DNA of 37,274 nt. Origin: Acidobacteriota bacterium. GTDB taxonomy: Bacteria; Acidobacteriota; Vicinamibacteria; Vicinamibacterales; JAFNAJ01. Position numbers and translations under genes: made by a program. The DNA lies in NCBI GenBank assembly GCA_023384575.1, contig JAHDVP010000016.1, positions 63,144 through 100,417 on the forward strand, written 5' to 3'. Every line of letters begins with the position of its first letter. Positions within the stretch are counted from its first letter, which is position 1. Under the pieces are notes generated by a model. The model searched no databases and was not told the origin of the DNA. It saw only the letters and a list, made by a program, of their open reading frames with translations. This document shows positions 1-7,714 of the stretch, in pieces.

Positions 1-294
1 GCGGGGTTCGGGCCGCGCGCCGGCGAGGCCGTTACGGCCGTCGGGTCCCTGCGTGGCCGAGCGAGCCAGCTCGGTGGCAGCCAGCCAGCGGGCGATCTCG
101 GTCTTGTAGGCGAAGACGATCTCGCCGCCGCCCTCCTTGCCGAGGCGGTGGATGGGCAGGCCGAGCTCGTCTTCCCACCGCTGCGCGGTGCGCACACCCT
201 TGCCGAGGAAGGCCGCGATGTCCTTCCATCCGGTCAGGCGGTCCGACGGGTCGGTGGGCCGGGGGTCGACCGGCGGCGCGACAGGCTTCGACAT
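1..294 (-). CDS. HTH-domain regulator, N-terminal 98 residues (runs off the left edge)
   Basis: The reading frame starts at the ATG at 294-292 and stays open to base 1, so only the N-terminus is present. After a proline-rich start the protein has GWKDIAAFLGKGVRTAQRWE at about residues 22-41, a helix-turn-helix with MerR-like spacing, followed by a short wing (LGLPIHRLG) and an alpha-helical stretch ending in WLAATELAR. In Acidobacteriota this module commonly sits at the N-terminus of longer proteins that continue into a membrane helix plus TPR or beta-propeller repeats, but that part would lie outside the window. No good Shine-Dalgarno is visible before the ATG. The product is probably a DNA-binding sensor or regulator with an unknown signal. 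It lies on the same strand as the PPK2 gene, 111 bp downstream of it. Confidence 0.75.
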   Translation of the reverse strand, partial: MSKPVAPPVDPRPTDPSDRLTGWKDIAAFLGKGVRTAQRWEDELGLPIHRLGKEGGGEIVFAYKTEIARWLAATELARSATQGPDGRNGLAGARPEPR

Positions 295-405
295 AGGGCC
301 GAGGGGGCTGGCCGTGGCCGGAGCGTACTACGGGGCCTTCAAGCTGAGCAAGAGCAGCTGGAGCGTTCCCGGGGTCCCGCAGCCGTTCGACGAGGGGCGC
401 AACGG

Positions 406-1287
406 TCAGTCCTCCCCCATCAGCAACTTCCGCGCTTCGGCGAGGTCGGCGCGGTGCTCGTCTGTGACCTCGGGGTACTTCAAATCCAGGTCCTTCATCG
501 TCCGGTAGATGATCCCGGCCACGGCGAGGCGCATGAACCACTTGTTGTCGGCCGGGATGATGTGCCACGGCGCCCACTTCGTGCTGGTGTGGGTGAAGAC
601 GTCTTCGTAGGCGGCCATGTAGTCGTCCCACCGCGCGCGCTCCCGCGCATCGGTGGCCGAGAACTTCCAGTTCTTCGAGGAGTTGTCGATGCGCTCGAGG
701 AAGCGCTTCTTCTGCTCCTCCCTCGAGACGTTGAGGAAGAACTTGAGCACGACGATGCCGTTGTCGACCAGGTAGCGCTCGAAGTGGTTGATCTGCTCGA
801 AGCGCTGCTTCCAGATGCGCTTCGTCTTGAGATGCGCGGGCAACTGCTGCGCGGCGAGGATCTCGGGACGCACGCGCGCGATGAGCACCTCCTCGTAGTG
901 CGATCGGTTGTGGATGCCGATGCGGCCGCGCTCGGGCAGCGCTTTCACCGTGCGCCAGAGGTAGTCGTGGTCGCGCTCCTCGGCCGACGGGGCCTTGAAG
1001 CTGAAGACCTGACAGCCCTGCGGGTTGATGCCCGACATGACGTGCTTGATGGTGCCGTCCTTGCCGGCCGCGTCCATGGCCTGGAAGATGATGAGCAGCG
1101 CGTAGGTGTTCTGCGCGTAGAGCTTGTCCTGCTCCTTGGCGAGTTCCTCGACGCCCTCGCGGAGGAGGCGCTCGGCCTCCTGCTTGCCCGAGACCTTCGC
1201 GGTGAACGCCGGGTCGAAGCGCGAGAGCTTGATCTTCTTGCCCGGCTTCGCAACGAGGTGCTTCATCAGCTGGTCGATACGGGTCAT
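406..1287 (-). CDS. ppk2: PPK2-family polyphosphate kinase
   Basis: This 293-residue cytoplasmic enzyme uses inorganic polyphosphate to phosphorylate nucleotides (NDP to NTP, or NMP to NDP depending on subclass). The Walker A-like loop AMDAAGKDGTIK is at residues 70-81. It is followed by the PPK2 features GINPQGCQVFSFKAPS (87-102), DYLWR, GRIGIHNRSHYEEVLIARV (121-139) and VVLKFFLNVSREEQ. The length fits a single-domain PPK2. The frame is open further upstream, but the ATG at 1287 is preceded by a strong AGGAGAG at about 7 bases, so I start there. The gene appears monocistronic, and the 226-bp region up to the divergent thioesterase gene holds its promoter. The PPK2 subclass cannot be fixed by eye. 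No unusual base use was seen. Confidence 0.93.
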   Translation of the reverse strand: MTRIDQLMKHLVAKPGKKIKLSRFDPAFTAKVSGKQEAERLLREGVEELAKEQDKLYAQNTYALLIIFQAMDAAGKDGTIKHVMSGINPQGCQVFSFKAPSAEERDHDYLWRTVKALPERGRIGIHNRSHYEEVLIARVRPEILAAQQLPAHLKTKRIWKQRFEQINHFERYLVDNGIVVLKFFLNVSREEQKKRFLERIDNSSKNWKFSATDARERARWDDYMAAYEDVFTHTSTKWAPWHIIPADNKWFMRLAVAGIIYRTMKDLDLKYPEVTDEHRADLAEARKLLMGED

Positions 1288-1513
1288 GGTGTCCTCTCCT
1301 GAACGTCCATCGGGACGAGCCCACATTCTGCTACGGGTCGAGATGGTCGGCGGCGAATACTTTCCTGGAATCGCCACGCCTCACCGCGACCCGGCGCCCC
1401 CGGACGTGGCCGGCACCGAAATTCGTCCGGGTCGACTTTCGCTGGCCGAGTTTCCCAGGCGGAGGTGATACGCTGAATGCCGGCCCCCCGGCGCATCTTC
1501 GCGCACCACGCCC

Positions 1514-2065
1514 ATGCCCACCATCGCCGACGACCGCGTGGGAGTCGCGGTCGATTCTCAGACCACCATTGCCGCTTCCGCCCGTGGAGACGGTGCAGCG
1601 ACCGACCGGCCCGACATCGCGGTCGGCCCGTCACCGGTCACCGGCGCCGCGCTCGCCGACCGCCTCCACGGCCACTGCGTCGTGTGCAGCCGGCGCAACC
1701 CCCGCGGTCTCGGACTCTGTTTCCGCCCGGCGGCTGACGCCGACGGTGTCGTGGCCGAGTTCCCGTGTGACGCCGACTTCCAGGGCTACGACGGCCTGAT
1801 TCATGGAGGCGTCGTCTCGATGCTGCTCGACGGCGCGATGGCGCACTGCCTGTTCCACCTCGGTCGCGTGGGCCACACGGGTGAGCTCGTGGTCCGTTTC
1901 CGCCAGGGTGTGCTCGCTGGTCGTCCGGCCACGGTGTCGGCCCGCCTCGTCCGATCGAAGGGGCGCATGCACGAGCTGTCGGCCGAGCTGCGCCAGGACG
2001 GCGTGGTGAAGGCCGAAGCCACGGCGCGGTTCATGGAGGATCGGGGGCAGGGGGCGCCTCGGTGA
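1514..2065 (+). CDS. Hotdog-fold thioesterase (PaaI / 4HBT type)
   Basis: The 183-residue protein has a low-complexity N-terminal leader of about 45 residues and then a compact hotdog domain. The cysteine-containing CVVCSRRNPRGLGL at about 55-68 is followed by GYDGLIHGGVVSMLLDGAM, the HGG-containing helix that places the active site in PaaI-like acyl-CoA thioesterases. The strand GELVVRFRQGVLAGRPATV completes the fold. It probably hydrolyses an aromatic or medium-chain acyl-CoA; the substrate is unknown. The ATG at 1514 has no clear Shine-Dalgarno. A -10-like GGTGATACGCT lies about 40 bases upstream (1464-1474), giving a short leader, and a later start that trims the leader is possible. A REP-like palindrome begins directly after the stop codon. 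Confidence 0.85.
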   Translation: MPTIADDRVGVAVDSQTTIAASARGDGAATDRPDIAVGPSPVTGAALADRLHGHCVVCSRRNPRGLGLCFRPAADADGVVAEFPCDADFQGYDGLIHGGVVSMLLDGAMAHCLFHLGRVGHTGELVVRFRQGVLAGRPATVSARLVRSKGRMHELSAELRQDGVVKAEATARFMEDRGQGAPR

Positions 2066-2066
2066 C

Positions 2067-2084
2067 GCGAGGGGCTGAAGCCCC
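2067..2084. repeat. REP-like palindrome GCGAGGGGCTGAAGCCCC
   Basis: The hairpin arms GGGGCT and AGCCCC start one base after the thioesterase stop codon. The same core recurs at 2237-2263 and four times at 26886-27037. Its position at a gene 3' end suggests an mRNA-end or terminator-like role, but no T-run follows. Confidence 0.75.
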
Positions 2085-2091
2085 ATCCGAT

Positions 2092-2221
2092 ATTCGGCTT
2101 GCGACTACCGGCCAGCGGCTACCGGCCAGCACGACGACGATTGCCGTCTCCTCCGTGATCGGTCACCTCACGGGGAGTGAAGCGAAGGCCGGGCCGCCAG
2201 TCGCCAGCCGTCAGCCGCCAG
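2092..2221 (+). repeat. Dispersed intergenic repeat, copy A (95-bp core plus heptad tail)
   Basis: The core at 2092-2186 starts ATTCGGCTTGCGACTACC and aligns without gaps to copies at 8467-8561 (minus) and 33312-33406 (minus), with about 80 of 95 bases matching by hand count. Large parts of it fall into a 7-base register (GACTACC, GGCCAGC, GGCTACC, GGCCAGC at 2103-2130). A second heptad tract, CCGCCAG/TCGCCAG/CCGTCAG/CCGCCAG, lies at 2194-2221. It fills the space between two convergent genes and shows no reading frame. Confidence 0.8.
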
Positions 2222-2236
2222 CCGGAATGTCACTTC

Positions 2237-2263
2237 GGGGTTATAAGCCCCTCGCGCTACGGG
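2237..2263. repeat. REP-like palindrome overlapping the DUF547 stop codon
   Basis: An imperfect inverted repeat (GGGGTTATAAGCCCC) is followed by the CTCGCGCTACGGG tail also seen at 26886-26937. Read on the minus strand, the tail TAGCGCGAGGGGCTT contains the TAG stop codon of the DUF547 gene. Confidence 0.7.
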
Positions 2264-3102
2264 ACGGGGCTGCCCGGGTTGACGTCGTTCAGCGACCAGT
2301 CGTAGGCGAGGAACCGCACGCGCGCCCGGCCGCCCGCGGCGAGTTGGCGGGCGGCCTCGGGGCCATAGCGGCCGACCATGCCCAGAATGGCGCGGTCGAT
2401 GCTCGAGCCACGTGCCGGTCCGAGCGGGGCGTAGCCTTCGACGAAGTCCTCCCCGTACCACTTGAAGAGGCTCGACACCCGGAGCGTGGTCCCGTCGACC
2501 ACCAGCCCGACCGGACTCGACAGGTAGCGTCGTGCGGCCGCATCGAGCTGCGTGTCGAGCGTCGCGCCGCGATACGGCTCGAGAGCGAGCGGCGGACAGC
2601 TCACCGACGCGCAGTTGACGGCGAAGTGGATGCGCGCGTCGCCGTAGACCGGCCGCAGGATGGCGTGCTCGATGTCGTCGAGCGTCACGTGGCGGCCGGC
2701 GACCGGCCAGCTGATCTTCGTCCAGACACCGTCGATCTGCCTGATGCTGTTCCGCGGCGCGAGGCTGAAGAGGCGACTCCTGATGGGGTAGTGATCGACG
2801 ATGACCTGCAGCGTCAACGCGTTGTAGGCGTTGATCCAGAACGCCATCTGGTCGGCCCTCGGCCAGCCGGCCAGGTCGGCCTCGCCGACCTCGGCGAAGC
2901 TTTGCACCACCGCGTCGAGCGCGGCGCGGTTCGCCTGGAGCGCACGATAGTCGACGCGGTCGCCTTCGACGTGCGCGGCGAGCACGGCGGCGTACGCTCG
3001 GTAGTCGCGATCGAACGTCGATGCCGGGCTCGACGTCCGCGGACAGGCGAGCAGGGTTACGAGCATGGCTCCGAAGAGCCATGGGGGCGAGACGGGTCTC
3101 AC
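2257..3102 (-). CDS. DUF547 family protein, probable lipoprotein
   Basis: The 281-residue exported protein has a hydrophobic N-terminus ending in a lipobox-like LLAC (Cys20), which suggests a lipid-anchored periplasmic protein. The body carries the DUF547 signatures: WINAYNALTLQVIVDHYP, then an I-x-x-x-IL segment, then HFAVNCASVSCPPLALEPY, in which the conserved His and Cys lie, and SSLFKWYGEDF near the end. DUF547 is predicted in the literature to have a papain/transglutaminase-like fold, but no reaction is established. The GTG start at 3102 is chosen because GAGGAGG lies 7 bases upstream. The stop codon falls inside a REP-like repeat. The SSS symporter gene ends 44 bp upstream on the same strand, so the two may be co-transcribed. 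Confidence 0.88.
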   Translation of the reverse strand: MRPVSPPWLFGAMLVTLLACPRTSSPASTFDRDYRAYAAVLAAHVEGDRVDYRALQANRAALDAVVQSFAEVGEADLAGWPRADQMAFWINAYNALTLQVIVDHYPIRSRLFSLAPRNSIRQIDGVWTKISWPVAGRHVTLDDIEHAILRPVYGDARIHFAVNCASVSCPPLALEPYRGATLDTQLDAAARRYLSSPVGLVVDGTTLRVSSLFKWYGEDFVEGYAPLGPARGSSIDRAILGMVGRYGPEAARQLAAGGRARVRFLAYDWSLNDVNPGSPVP

Positions 3103-3145
3103 CAGTCTGCCTCCTCGAATGGCGATCGCCTCCTGAAGCCGGACG

Positions 3146-4522
3146 TCAGCCCGGCCGCTTCCCGGTCCATACCGACACCACCACGCCCGTGACGAAGATC
3201 AAGGGCACGCCGTAGATGGCCCACGGCCACGTGTAGCCGCCAGCCTCGCCAACGACAACGAAACAGCCCACACCCCAGGCGAAGCCGACCGTCACACTCG
3301 CCCAGGCGCCCGCCGTCGTCGCCCGCGGCCAGTGGAAGCCGGCGAGCAGCGCAAAGGCGAGCGCGAGCACGGGTACGTTGGCGAGGATCAACCGGTTGAG
3401 GATATCGTCGACCAGGAACACGGCGCCGAGCCAGCTCGCCCCGGCGAACCCGCCGAGCACGAGACGCTGCACGCCGATGTGCCGCGCCGCGGTCCACCTG
3501 AAGTCGGCCGCGACCATCGCGGCCATGGCCGTCCAGACGCCGGCCAGCGTTGTGATGGCCGCCGCGAGCAGCGCGGCGAACCCGGCCCCGCGCACGCCGG
3601 CCGGGAGCCACGCCGCGAGCATGGCCGGCACCACCGTCTGCGGGTCGTCGAGTCCCGGGTCGACGACGCGGTAGTGGGCCGCGGCGAGTACCATCAACCC
3701 GTAGAGCACGAACACGAGTACCGCAGACCAGGCCACGGCCGCAAACGCGGTCCGCGCATCGCGGGCCGCGAAGATCTTCTGTCCGTACCACGGCGCGGCA
3801 ATGTAGGTGAAGCAGGTCAGCACGATCAGGGTGAAGACGAAGCGAAACGGCAGTGCCGGGTGTTCCCACTGGGCGAGCGGCGCGAACCTCACCTGGTCGG
3901 CCGGAAACGCAGCCGCCAGGCCGCCGGCCGTGGCGCTCTCCCCCGACCCGACGACGAGCAGCAGCGGGAAGACCGCCAGCGTGACGACGAAGCCGACCAC
4001 ATCGCCCCGGACGACGGAGACGAGGCCGCCCGGCAGCACGAGCAGGAGCACGCCGCCCGCGAGCAGGGCGCTCAGCGGCGTGAACTCGAGGCTCGGCACG
4101 AGCGGCTGCGCGATGAGTGTCAGCGACTTCACGTAGGTCGCGGTGAACCCGGTCATCGCGAGCAGGAGCAGCGCCGAGGCGACGCGGCCGAGCCCGGGCG
4201 AGTAGCGTTCGGCGAAGAGTTCGGCCACCGACAGCCGGTTGAAGCGTTTCCAGGCCTTCGCCACGGTCAGCGTGTAGAATGCGAGTCCGATCAGGAACAC
4301 GAGCGGCAGCGCGATGGCCATCGGACCGGCGCGGTAGCCGGCGGCGCTGAAGGCCAAGAGCGTGCTCGTGTTGAACTCGGTCATCACCAGCGTGGCGACG
4401 AGCGGGAAGAGCCCGACGGTGCGGTCGGCGACGAGGAACTCCTCGTCGCGGCGGGCGCGGCGGCTGGCCGCCCAGCCGAGCAGGCCGAAGACGAGGGCGA
4501 AGCCGAGAACGTCAAGCGTCAT
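3146..4522 (-). CDS. Sodium:solute symporter (SSS family)
   Basis: The 458-residue integral membrane protein has about 13 hydrophobic helices. Family-like features are the early TEFNTSTLLAFSAAGYRAGP segment (helix 2, near the sodium and substrate path), the conserved region around RFNRLSVAELFAERYSPGLG, and a helix containing APWYGQKIFAARDAR. It should import a small solute with Na+; the substrate cannot be read from sequence. The ATG at 4522 (MTLDVLGFALV) is the natural start. The frame is open upstream, but there it only translates a heptanucleotide repeat array, giving a spurious WPLVLGYWPSVIGLWLLV run. There is no clear Shine-Dalgarno before 4522, since the array occupies that position. 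Confidence 0.88.
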   Translation of the reverse strand: MTLDVLGFALVFGLLGWAASRRARRDEEFLVADRTVGLFPLVATLVMTEFNTSTLLAFSAAGYRAGPMAIALPLVFLIGLAFYTLTVAKAWKRFNRLSVAELFAERYSPGLGRVASALLLLAMTGFTATYVKSLTLIAQPLVPSLEFTPLSALLAGGVLLLVLPGGLVSVVRGDVVGFVVTLAVFPLLLVVGSGESATAGGLAAAFPADQVRFAPLAQWEHPALPFRFVFTLIVLTCFTYIAAPWYGQKIFAARDARTAFAAVAWSAVLVFVLYGLMVLAAAHYRVVDPGLDDPQTVVPAMLAAWLPAGVRGAGFAALLAAAITTLAGVWTAMAAMVAADFRWTAARHIGVQRLVLGGFAGASWLGAVFLVDDILNRLILANVPVLALAFALLAGFHWPRATTAGAWASVTVGFAWGVGCFVVVGEAGGYTWPWAIYGVPLIFVTGVVVSVWTGKRPG

Positions 4523-4524
4523 CA

Positions 4525-4587
4525 CCAGCAACCAAAGACCAATAACCGAAGGCCAATAGCCAAGAACCAGTGGCCACAGACCCCAAT
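4525..4587. repeat. Heptanucleotide repeat array (CCANNNN, 9 units)
   Basis: Nine consecutive 7-base units fill the whole divergent gap: CCAGCAA, CCAAAGA, CCAATAA, CCGAAGG, CCAATAG, CCAAGAA, CCAGTGG, CCACAGA, CCCCAAT. The last unit runs into the ATG of the phosphatidyltransferase gene. Any promoter or ribosome site for the two divergent genes must overlap the array or lie within the genes. The base composition is more A-rich than the surroundings. Confidence 0.88.
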
Positions 4588-5188
4588 GTTCGATGAACCC
4601 GTGCGGGCGTGGTTTCCCCGCGTTGCGCGTCCGCTCGTCGCCGCACTGGCTCGTGCCGGTTTGACGCCCAACCAGGTGACGTGGTTCGCTGCGGCTCTCG
4701 GTCTGGCGGCTGCCGGGTGCGTCGCGACAGGGTACACGCTGACGGGACTCGGTGTCTGGGTGGTGAGTCGTGTGGCCGATGGGCTCGACGGGGCCCTGGC
4801 GCGTGCGACCGGTGCGAAGTCCCCGTTTGGCGGCTATCTCGACATCACGCTCGACATGCTGGCCTATGCCGCAATGGTCGTGGGGTTTGCCTTCGCCAAC
4901 CCGCAGCATGGCCTCGCGTGGGCATGCATCCTGGCCGGCTACGTCGTGGCGATCACGACGACGCTGGCGTTGTCGAACGCCGCCGCAGAGACGGGGCAGA
5001 CCGTGAGCGGCACCAATCGCACGTTCCAGTTCACGCGAGGCGTGGCGGAAGCGGGCGAGACGACGGTGATGTACGTGTTGTGGGGCCTGTTCCCGCAGTG
5101 GATGGGGGTGCTCGTGTGGGTCTGGGTGGGGATGCTGGCCGTCACCGGCCTGCAGCGGTCGTACCTGGCGTGGCGGGTGCTGCGTTGA
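4586..5188 (+). CDS. CDP-alcohol phosphatidyltransferase family protein
   Basis: The 200-residue membrane enzyme has about 5-6 helices. It contains a perfect CDP-alcohol phosphotransferase motif between residues 65 and 90: D65-x2-D68-G69-x2-A72-R73-x8-G82-x3-D86-x3-D90. These aspartates bind the divalent metals that activate the CDP-lipid. The TPNQVTWFA segment at 27-35 is also typical. The family includes PgsA, phosphatidylinositol- and phosphatidylcholine-type synthases; which alcohol is used here is not decidable by eye. The ATG at 4586 sits at the edge of a heptad array and has no standard Shine-Dalgarno. The stop codon overlaps the TTG start of the following hydrolase (TTGA), so the two are probably translationally coupled. 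Confidence 0.9.
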   Translation: MFDEPVRAWFPRVARPLVAALARAGLTPNQVTWFAAALGLAAAGCVATGYTLTGLGVWVVSRVADGLDGALARATGAKSPFGGYLDITLDMLAYAAMVVGFAFANPQHGLAWACILAGYVVAITTTLALSNAAAETGQTVSGTNRTFQFTRGVAEAGETTVMYVLWGLFPQWMGVLVWVWVGMLAVTGLQRSYLAWRVLR

Positions 5189-6006
5189 GCACGATCCTCG
5201 GCTGGATTGCCGCCAGCGTGGTGGGTCTGGTGTTGTTGCGGTTCGCGGTGCTGGCGCTCGAGCCGGCGCTGGCGTTTTTTCCGAGCCGCGGTGAGGACCT
5301 GACGCCAGAAGCCGCCGGCGTGGCGTACGTCGCCGAGTCGATCCCCACGAGCGATGGCGAGACGCTGCGCGCCTGGTGGATGCCCCACGAGCAGGCCCAG
5401 GCCGCCGTCGTGTACTTCCACGGCAACGGCGGCAACCTCTCGTTGTGGCTGCCGATCTATCTCGACCTGCACGCGCGCGGGTTCTCGGTGTTCGCGGTCG
5501 ACTATCGCGGGTATGGCCTGAGCACGGGACGGGCCACCGAGCGCGGCCTCTACCTCGACGTCGAGGCGACGGTCGCGCACTACGTGTCGCGGCACCGCCG
5601 CGACGGCGTGCCGACCGTGTACTGGGGGCGGTCGCTCGGCACGCCGATGGCGGCCCGGGCGACGCACGCGCACCGGCCCGACGGCGTCGTGCTCGAGGCC
5701 GGGTTTCCGCACGTGCGCAGCGTGCTCGTCGGGCAGCCGCCGCTGTGGCTGCTGTCGTGGCTCGGCAGTTACCGGTTTCCGACCGCCGAGTGGATGGCCG
5801 GGTTCGACGGACCGGTGCTGGTGCTGCACGGGACCCGCGACGGGATCATCCCGTTCCGTGCGGGCCGCGCGCTCTTCGAGCAGATCGAGAGCCCTGCCAA
5901 GCAGTTCGTGCCGATCGAACGAGGCGACCACAACGATCTCGTGCCGGCGGACCCGGACGCCTACTGGCGCGCCGTCGAGGGGTTCGTCTCCGGGGTCAGG
6001 TCTTGA
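5185..6006 (+). CDS. Alpha/beta hydrolase, membrane-anchored
   Basis: The 273-residue protein has one N-terminal transmembrane helix (residues 4-30) and a soluble alpha/beta-hydrolase domain. Visible catalytic elements are the oxyanion-hole region YFHGNGGN (77-84), the nucleophile elbow GRSLG with Ser150, Asp219 in GTRDGIIP and His249 in GDHND. This arrangement matches the FrsA/BEM46-like esterases. The TTG start at 5185 overlaps the upstream stop codon (TTGA) and preserves the full membrane helix; a GTG at 5218 would remove part of it. The last codons, encoding GVRS, and the stop are supplied by a GGGGTCAGGTCTTGA repeat, so the native C-terminus may have been altered. Substrate unknown; the neighbour suggests lipid metabolism. 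Confidence 0.87.
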   Translation: MSTILGWIAASVVGLVLLRFAVLALEPALAFFPSRGEDLTPEAAGVAYVAESIPTSDGETLRAWWMPHEQAQAAVVYFHGNGGNLSLWLPIYLDLHARGFSVFAVDYRGYGLSTGRATERGLYLDVEATVAHYVSRHRRDGVPTVYWGRSLGTPMAARATHAHRPDGVVLEAGFPHVRSVLVGQPPLWLLSWLGSYRFPTAEWMAGFDGPVLVLHGTRDGIIPFRAGRALFEQIESPAKQFVPIERGDHNDLVPADPDAYWRAVEGFVSGVRS

Positions 6007-6087
6007 ACTGTGGCGTTTTTCACGACCTGACTCCCAGACCTGACCCCACATTTGTGAAAGAACCGCGCAATCAAGACCTGACCCCAC
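5992..6087. repeat. Cluster of GGGGTCAGGTCTTGA elements between convergent genes
   Basis: One forward copy lies at 5992-6006 and inverted copies at 6024-6031 (partial), 6036-6047 and 6071-6087. The first and second form a hairpin (GGTCAGGTC paired with GACCTGACT). The outer two copies provide the TGA stop codons of the hydrolase (6004-6006) and, on the other strand, of the radical SAM gene (6073-6071). Related elements occur at 27629-27640, 28822-28838, 33202-33214 and 33411-33429. Confidence 0.85.
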
Positions 6088-7714
6088 CGACGGAGTACTC
6101 GACGAAGGTTCGCGGTTCGAGTGGACGGCCGGTCGGGAACCGGCGCGCCTCCCGGCGCGAGCTCCACAACAGCGCCGCCCCGGCGAGGGCGTGCACGGCA
6201 CGCGCGGCGGCACCGAGGTCGCGCTGGATCTCGAGGCGCAGCGCCCGAACCCGGTCGCTCACCTCGCGTCGGCCCTCGCGCAGGTACCGTTCCATGGCCC
6301 ACAGCGCCGCGCCATACGTGCCGCGAAGCTGCCGGCCCTCGTGCGCCATCCGCTCGCGCACGCGCGGGTCGGGATCGTCCCGATACCGCTGCCACCCGGC
6401 GTACATCGTCCGCATCAGGCGATAGAGGCTGGGCCCGTTGCGCTCGTAGTCGCGCCGGAACGCCCAGTCGAGGATGCGCTTGGAGTCGCCTCCGTCAATC
6501 GCGGCGTGCCGGAAGTTGAAGCGATGCTGCCCGTGGATGTCGGCGAGATCGACGCCGGGCAGCAGGCGGCCCTCCGCCTCCATCTCGCGGTAGAGCGGCG
6601 TGCCCGGCACCGGCGTGTAGAGCATGAACTGGTGGAAGTCGGTGTCGTGGGCGACGGCGTGCTCGACCTCGGCGTCGATGTTGTCGGGCGTGTGGTGCTC
6701 GAGGCCGATGATCGTCGAGCCGAGGACGCGGATGCCGTGCTGCTGCAGGTCGGCGACGAGCTGTCGCGTATCGGTGCCCTTCAGCTTCGCGTAGCCGTTC
6801 TGCGCCGACTCGAGACCCAGCCAGATCCACGCCACGCCGAGCTCGACGAGCTCGCGCAGGTCGTACTTCGCAATCGCGTTGGCCGACGAGAACACATAGA
6901 GCGTCCACGCCTTGCCGCCAGCCTTCATGCAGTCGAGCAGCTCCAGCGCGCGCTTCCGGTTCAGCAGGAAGTTCTCGTCCATCATGAAGAAGGCCTTCGT
7001 GCCGAGCGCCGCCTCCGTGCGGCACATGATGTCGAAGAGCTCGCGGCCGCGCGTGTAGAAGTCGACGAACTTGCCCTTGCCGCCGAAGAACGCCGATGTC
7101 GTGCAGAAGTTGCAGCCGAGCGGGCAGCCCACCGACGGAACGATCGTCGCCGCGTCGTGCCCGCCGCGGGCGGGCAGGCCCATGATGCGGAAGCCGAACG
7201 ACGAGGGGAGCACCGGGTGCACGATGGGTCGGCCGGGGTCCTCACCGAGGAACTCGCGGAACCACGCGACGCCCTCGCCCTTCACGACGTGATCGGCGTC
7301 GAGCAGGCGCTCGATGCCCGGAATCGCCGTGACGTGTCCCCCGACGACGATCGTGGAACGCGGCGAGTGCTCGCGCACGAGACGGCACATCTCGCGCGCC
7401 TTGCCGACGTTGACGATGATGCTGGAGATGCCGACGACGTCGTAGTGCGTGGTGGTGATCTCGCGGATGAACCGTTCGCGGGTGGGGAAGTCGAGCACCG
7501 TGCACGGCGCCGAGATGTTCTGCTGGATGAACAGGATGCCCCAGGATCGGTGGAACATGCGCAGCGAGAACGGGCCCTGCTCGCGCGTCACCTGGTTCTG
7601 GTAGAGCTCCATCGGGTTGATCGCACGGCTCCCGTACTCGTCGTCCTGCGCGAAGGGGCCGAAGACCGACGTGAGGAGCACACGCGCGCGCGTGCCAAGG
7701 GGATGCATCGCCAT
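6071..7714 (-). CDS. B12-binding-domain radical SAM protein
   Basis: The protein has 547 residues. Residues 11-155 form a Rossmann-like B12-binding domain (DVVGISSIIVNVGKA at 92-106, STIVVGGHVTAIPG at 120-133). The DxHxxG lower-ligand motif is absent, as in many of this class. The radical SAM core follows, with the [4Fe-4S] cysteines in CPLGCNFC (Cys197, Cys201, Cys204), then FMMDENFLL and a TIM-barrel-like run ending near TPVPGTPLYREME. A C-terminal helical region of about 150 residues is typical of methyltransferase- or cyclisation-type members. The substrate is unknown. The ATG at 7714 has a weak AGG nearby; the second ATG two codons later is an alternative. The C-terminal GVRS and stop come from the same repeat that ends the convergent hydrolase. 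Confidence 0.88.
   Translation of the reverse strand: MAMHPLGTRARVLLTSVFGPFAQDDEYGSRAINPMELYQNQVTREQGPFSLRMFHRSWGILFIQQNISAPCTVLDFPTRERFIREITTTHYDVVGISSIIVNVGKAREMCRLVREHSPRSTIVVGGHVTAIPGIERLLDADHVVKGEGVAWFREFLGEDPGRPIVHPVLPSSFGFRIMGLPARGGHDAATIVPSVGCPLGCNFCTTSAFFGGKGKFVDFYTRGRELFDIMCRTEAALGTKAFFMMDENFLLNRKRALELLDCMKAGGKAWTLYVFSSANAIAKYDLRELVELGVAWIWLGLESAQNGYAKLKGTDTRQLVADLQQHGIRVLGSTIIGLEHHTPDNIDAEVEHAVAHDTDFHQFMLYTPVPGTPLYREMEAEGRLLPGVDLADIHGQHRFNFRHAAIDGGDSKRILDWAFRRDYERNGPSLYRLMRTMYAGWQRYRDDPDPRVRERMAHEGRQLRGTYGAALWAMERYLREGRREVSDRVRALRLEIQRDLGAAARAVHALAGAALLWSSRREARRFPTGRPLEPRTFVEYSVGGVRS

Noticed and set aside
4525-4587. Heptad array considered as a CRISPR or phage attachment site
   Set aside because: Units are 7 bases without spacers and there are no cas or integrase genes nearby.
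4523-4909. Upstream extension of the symporter gene
   Set aside because: The frame is open, but it translates the heptad array and the antisense of the phosphatidyltransferase gene. The ATG at 4522 begins the first true helix.
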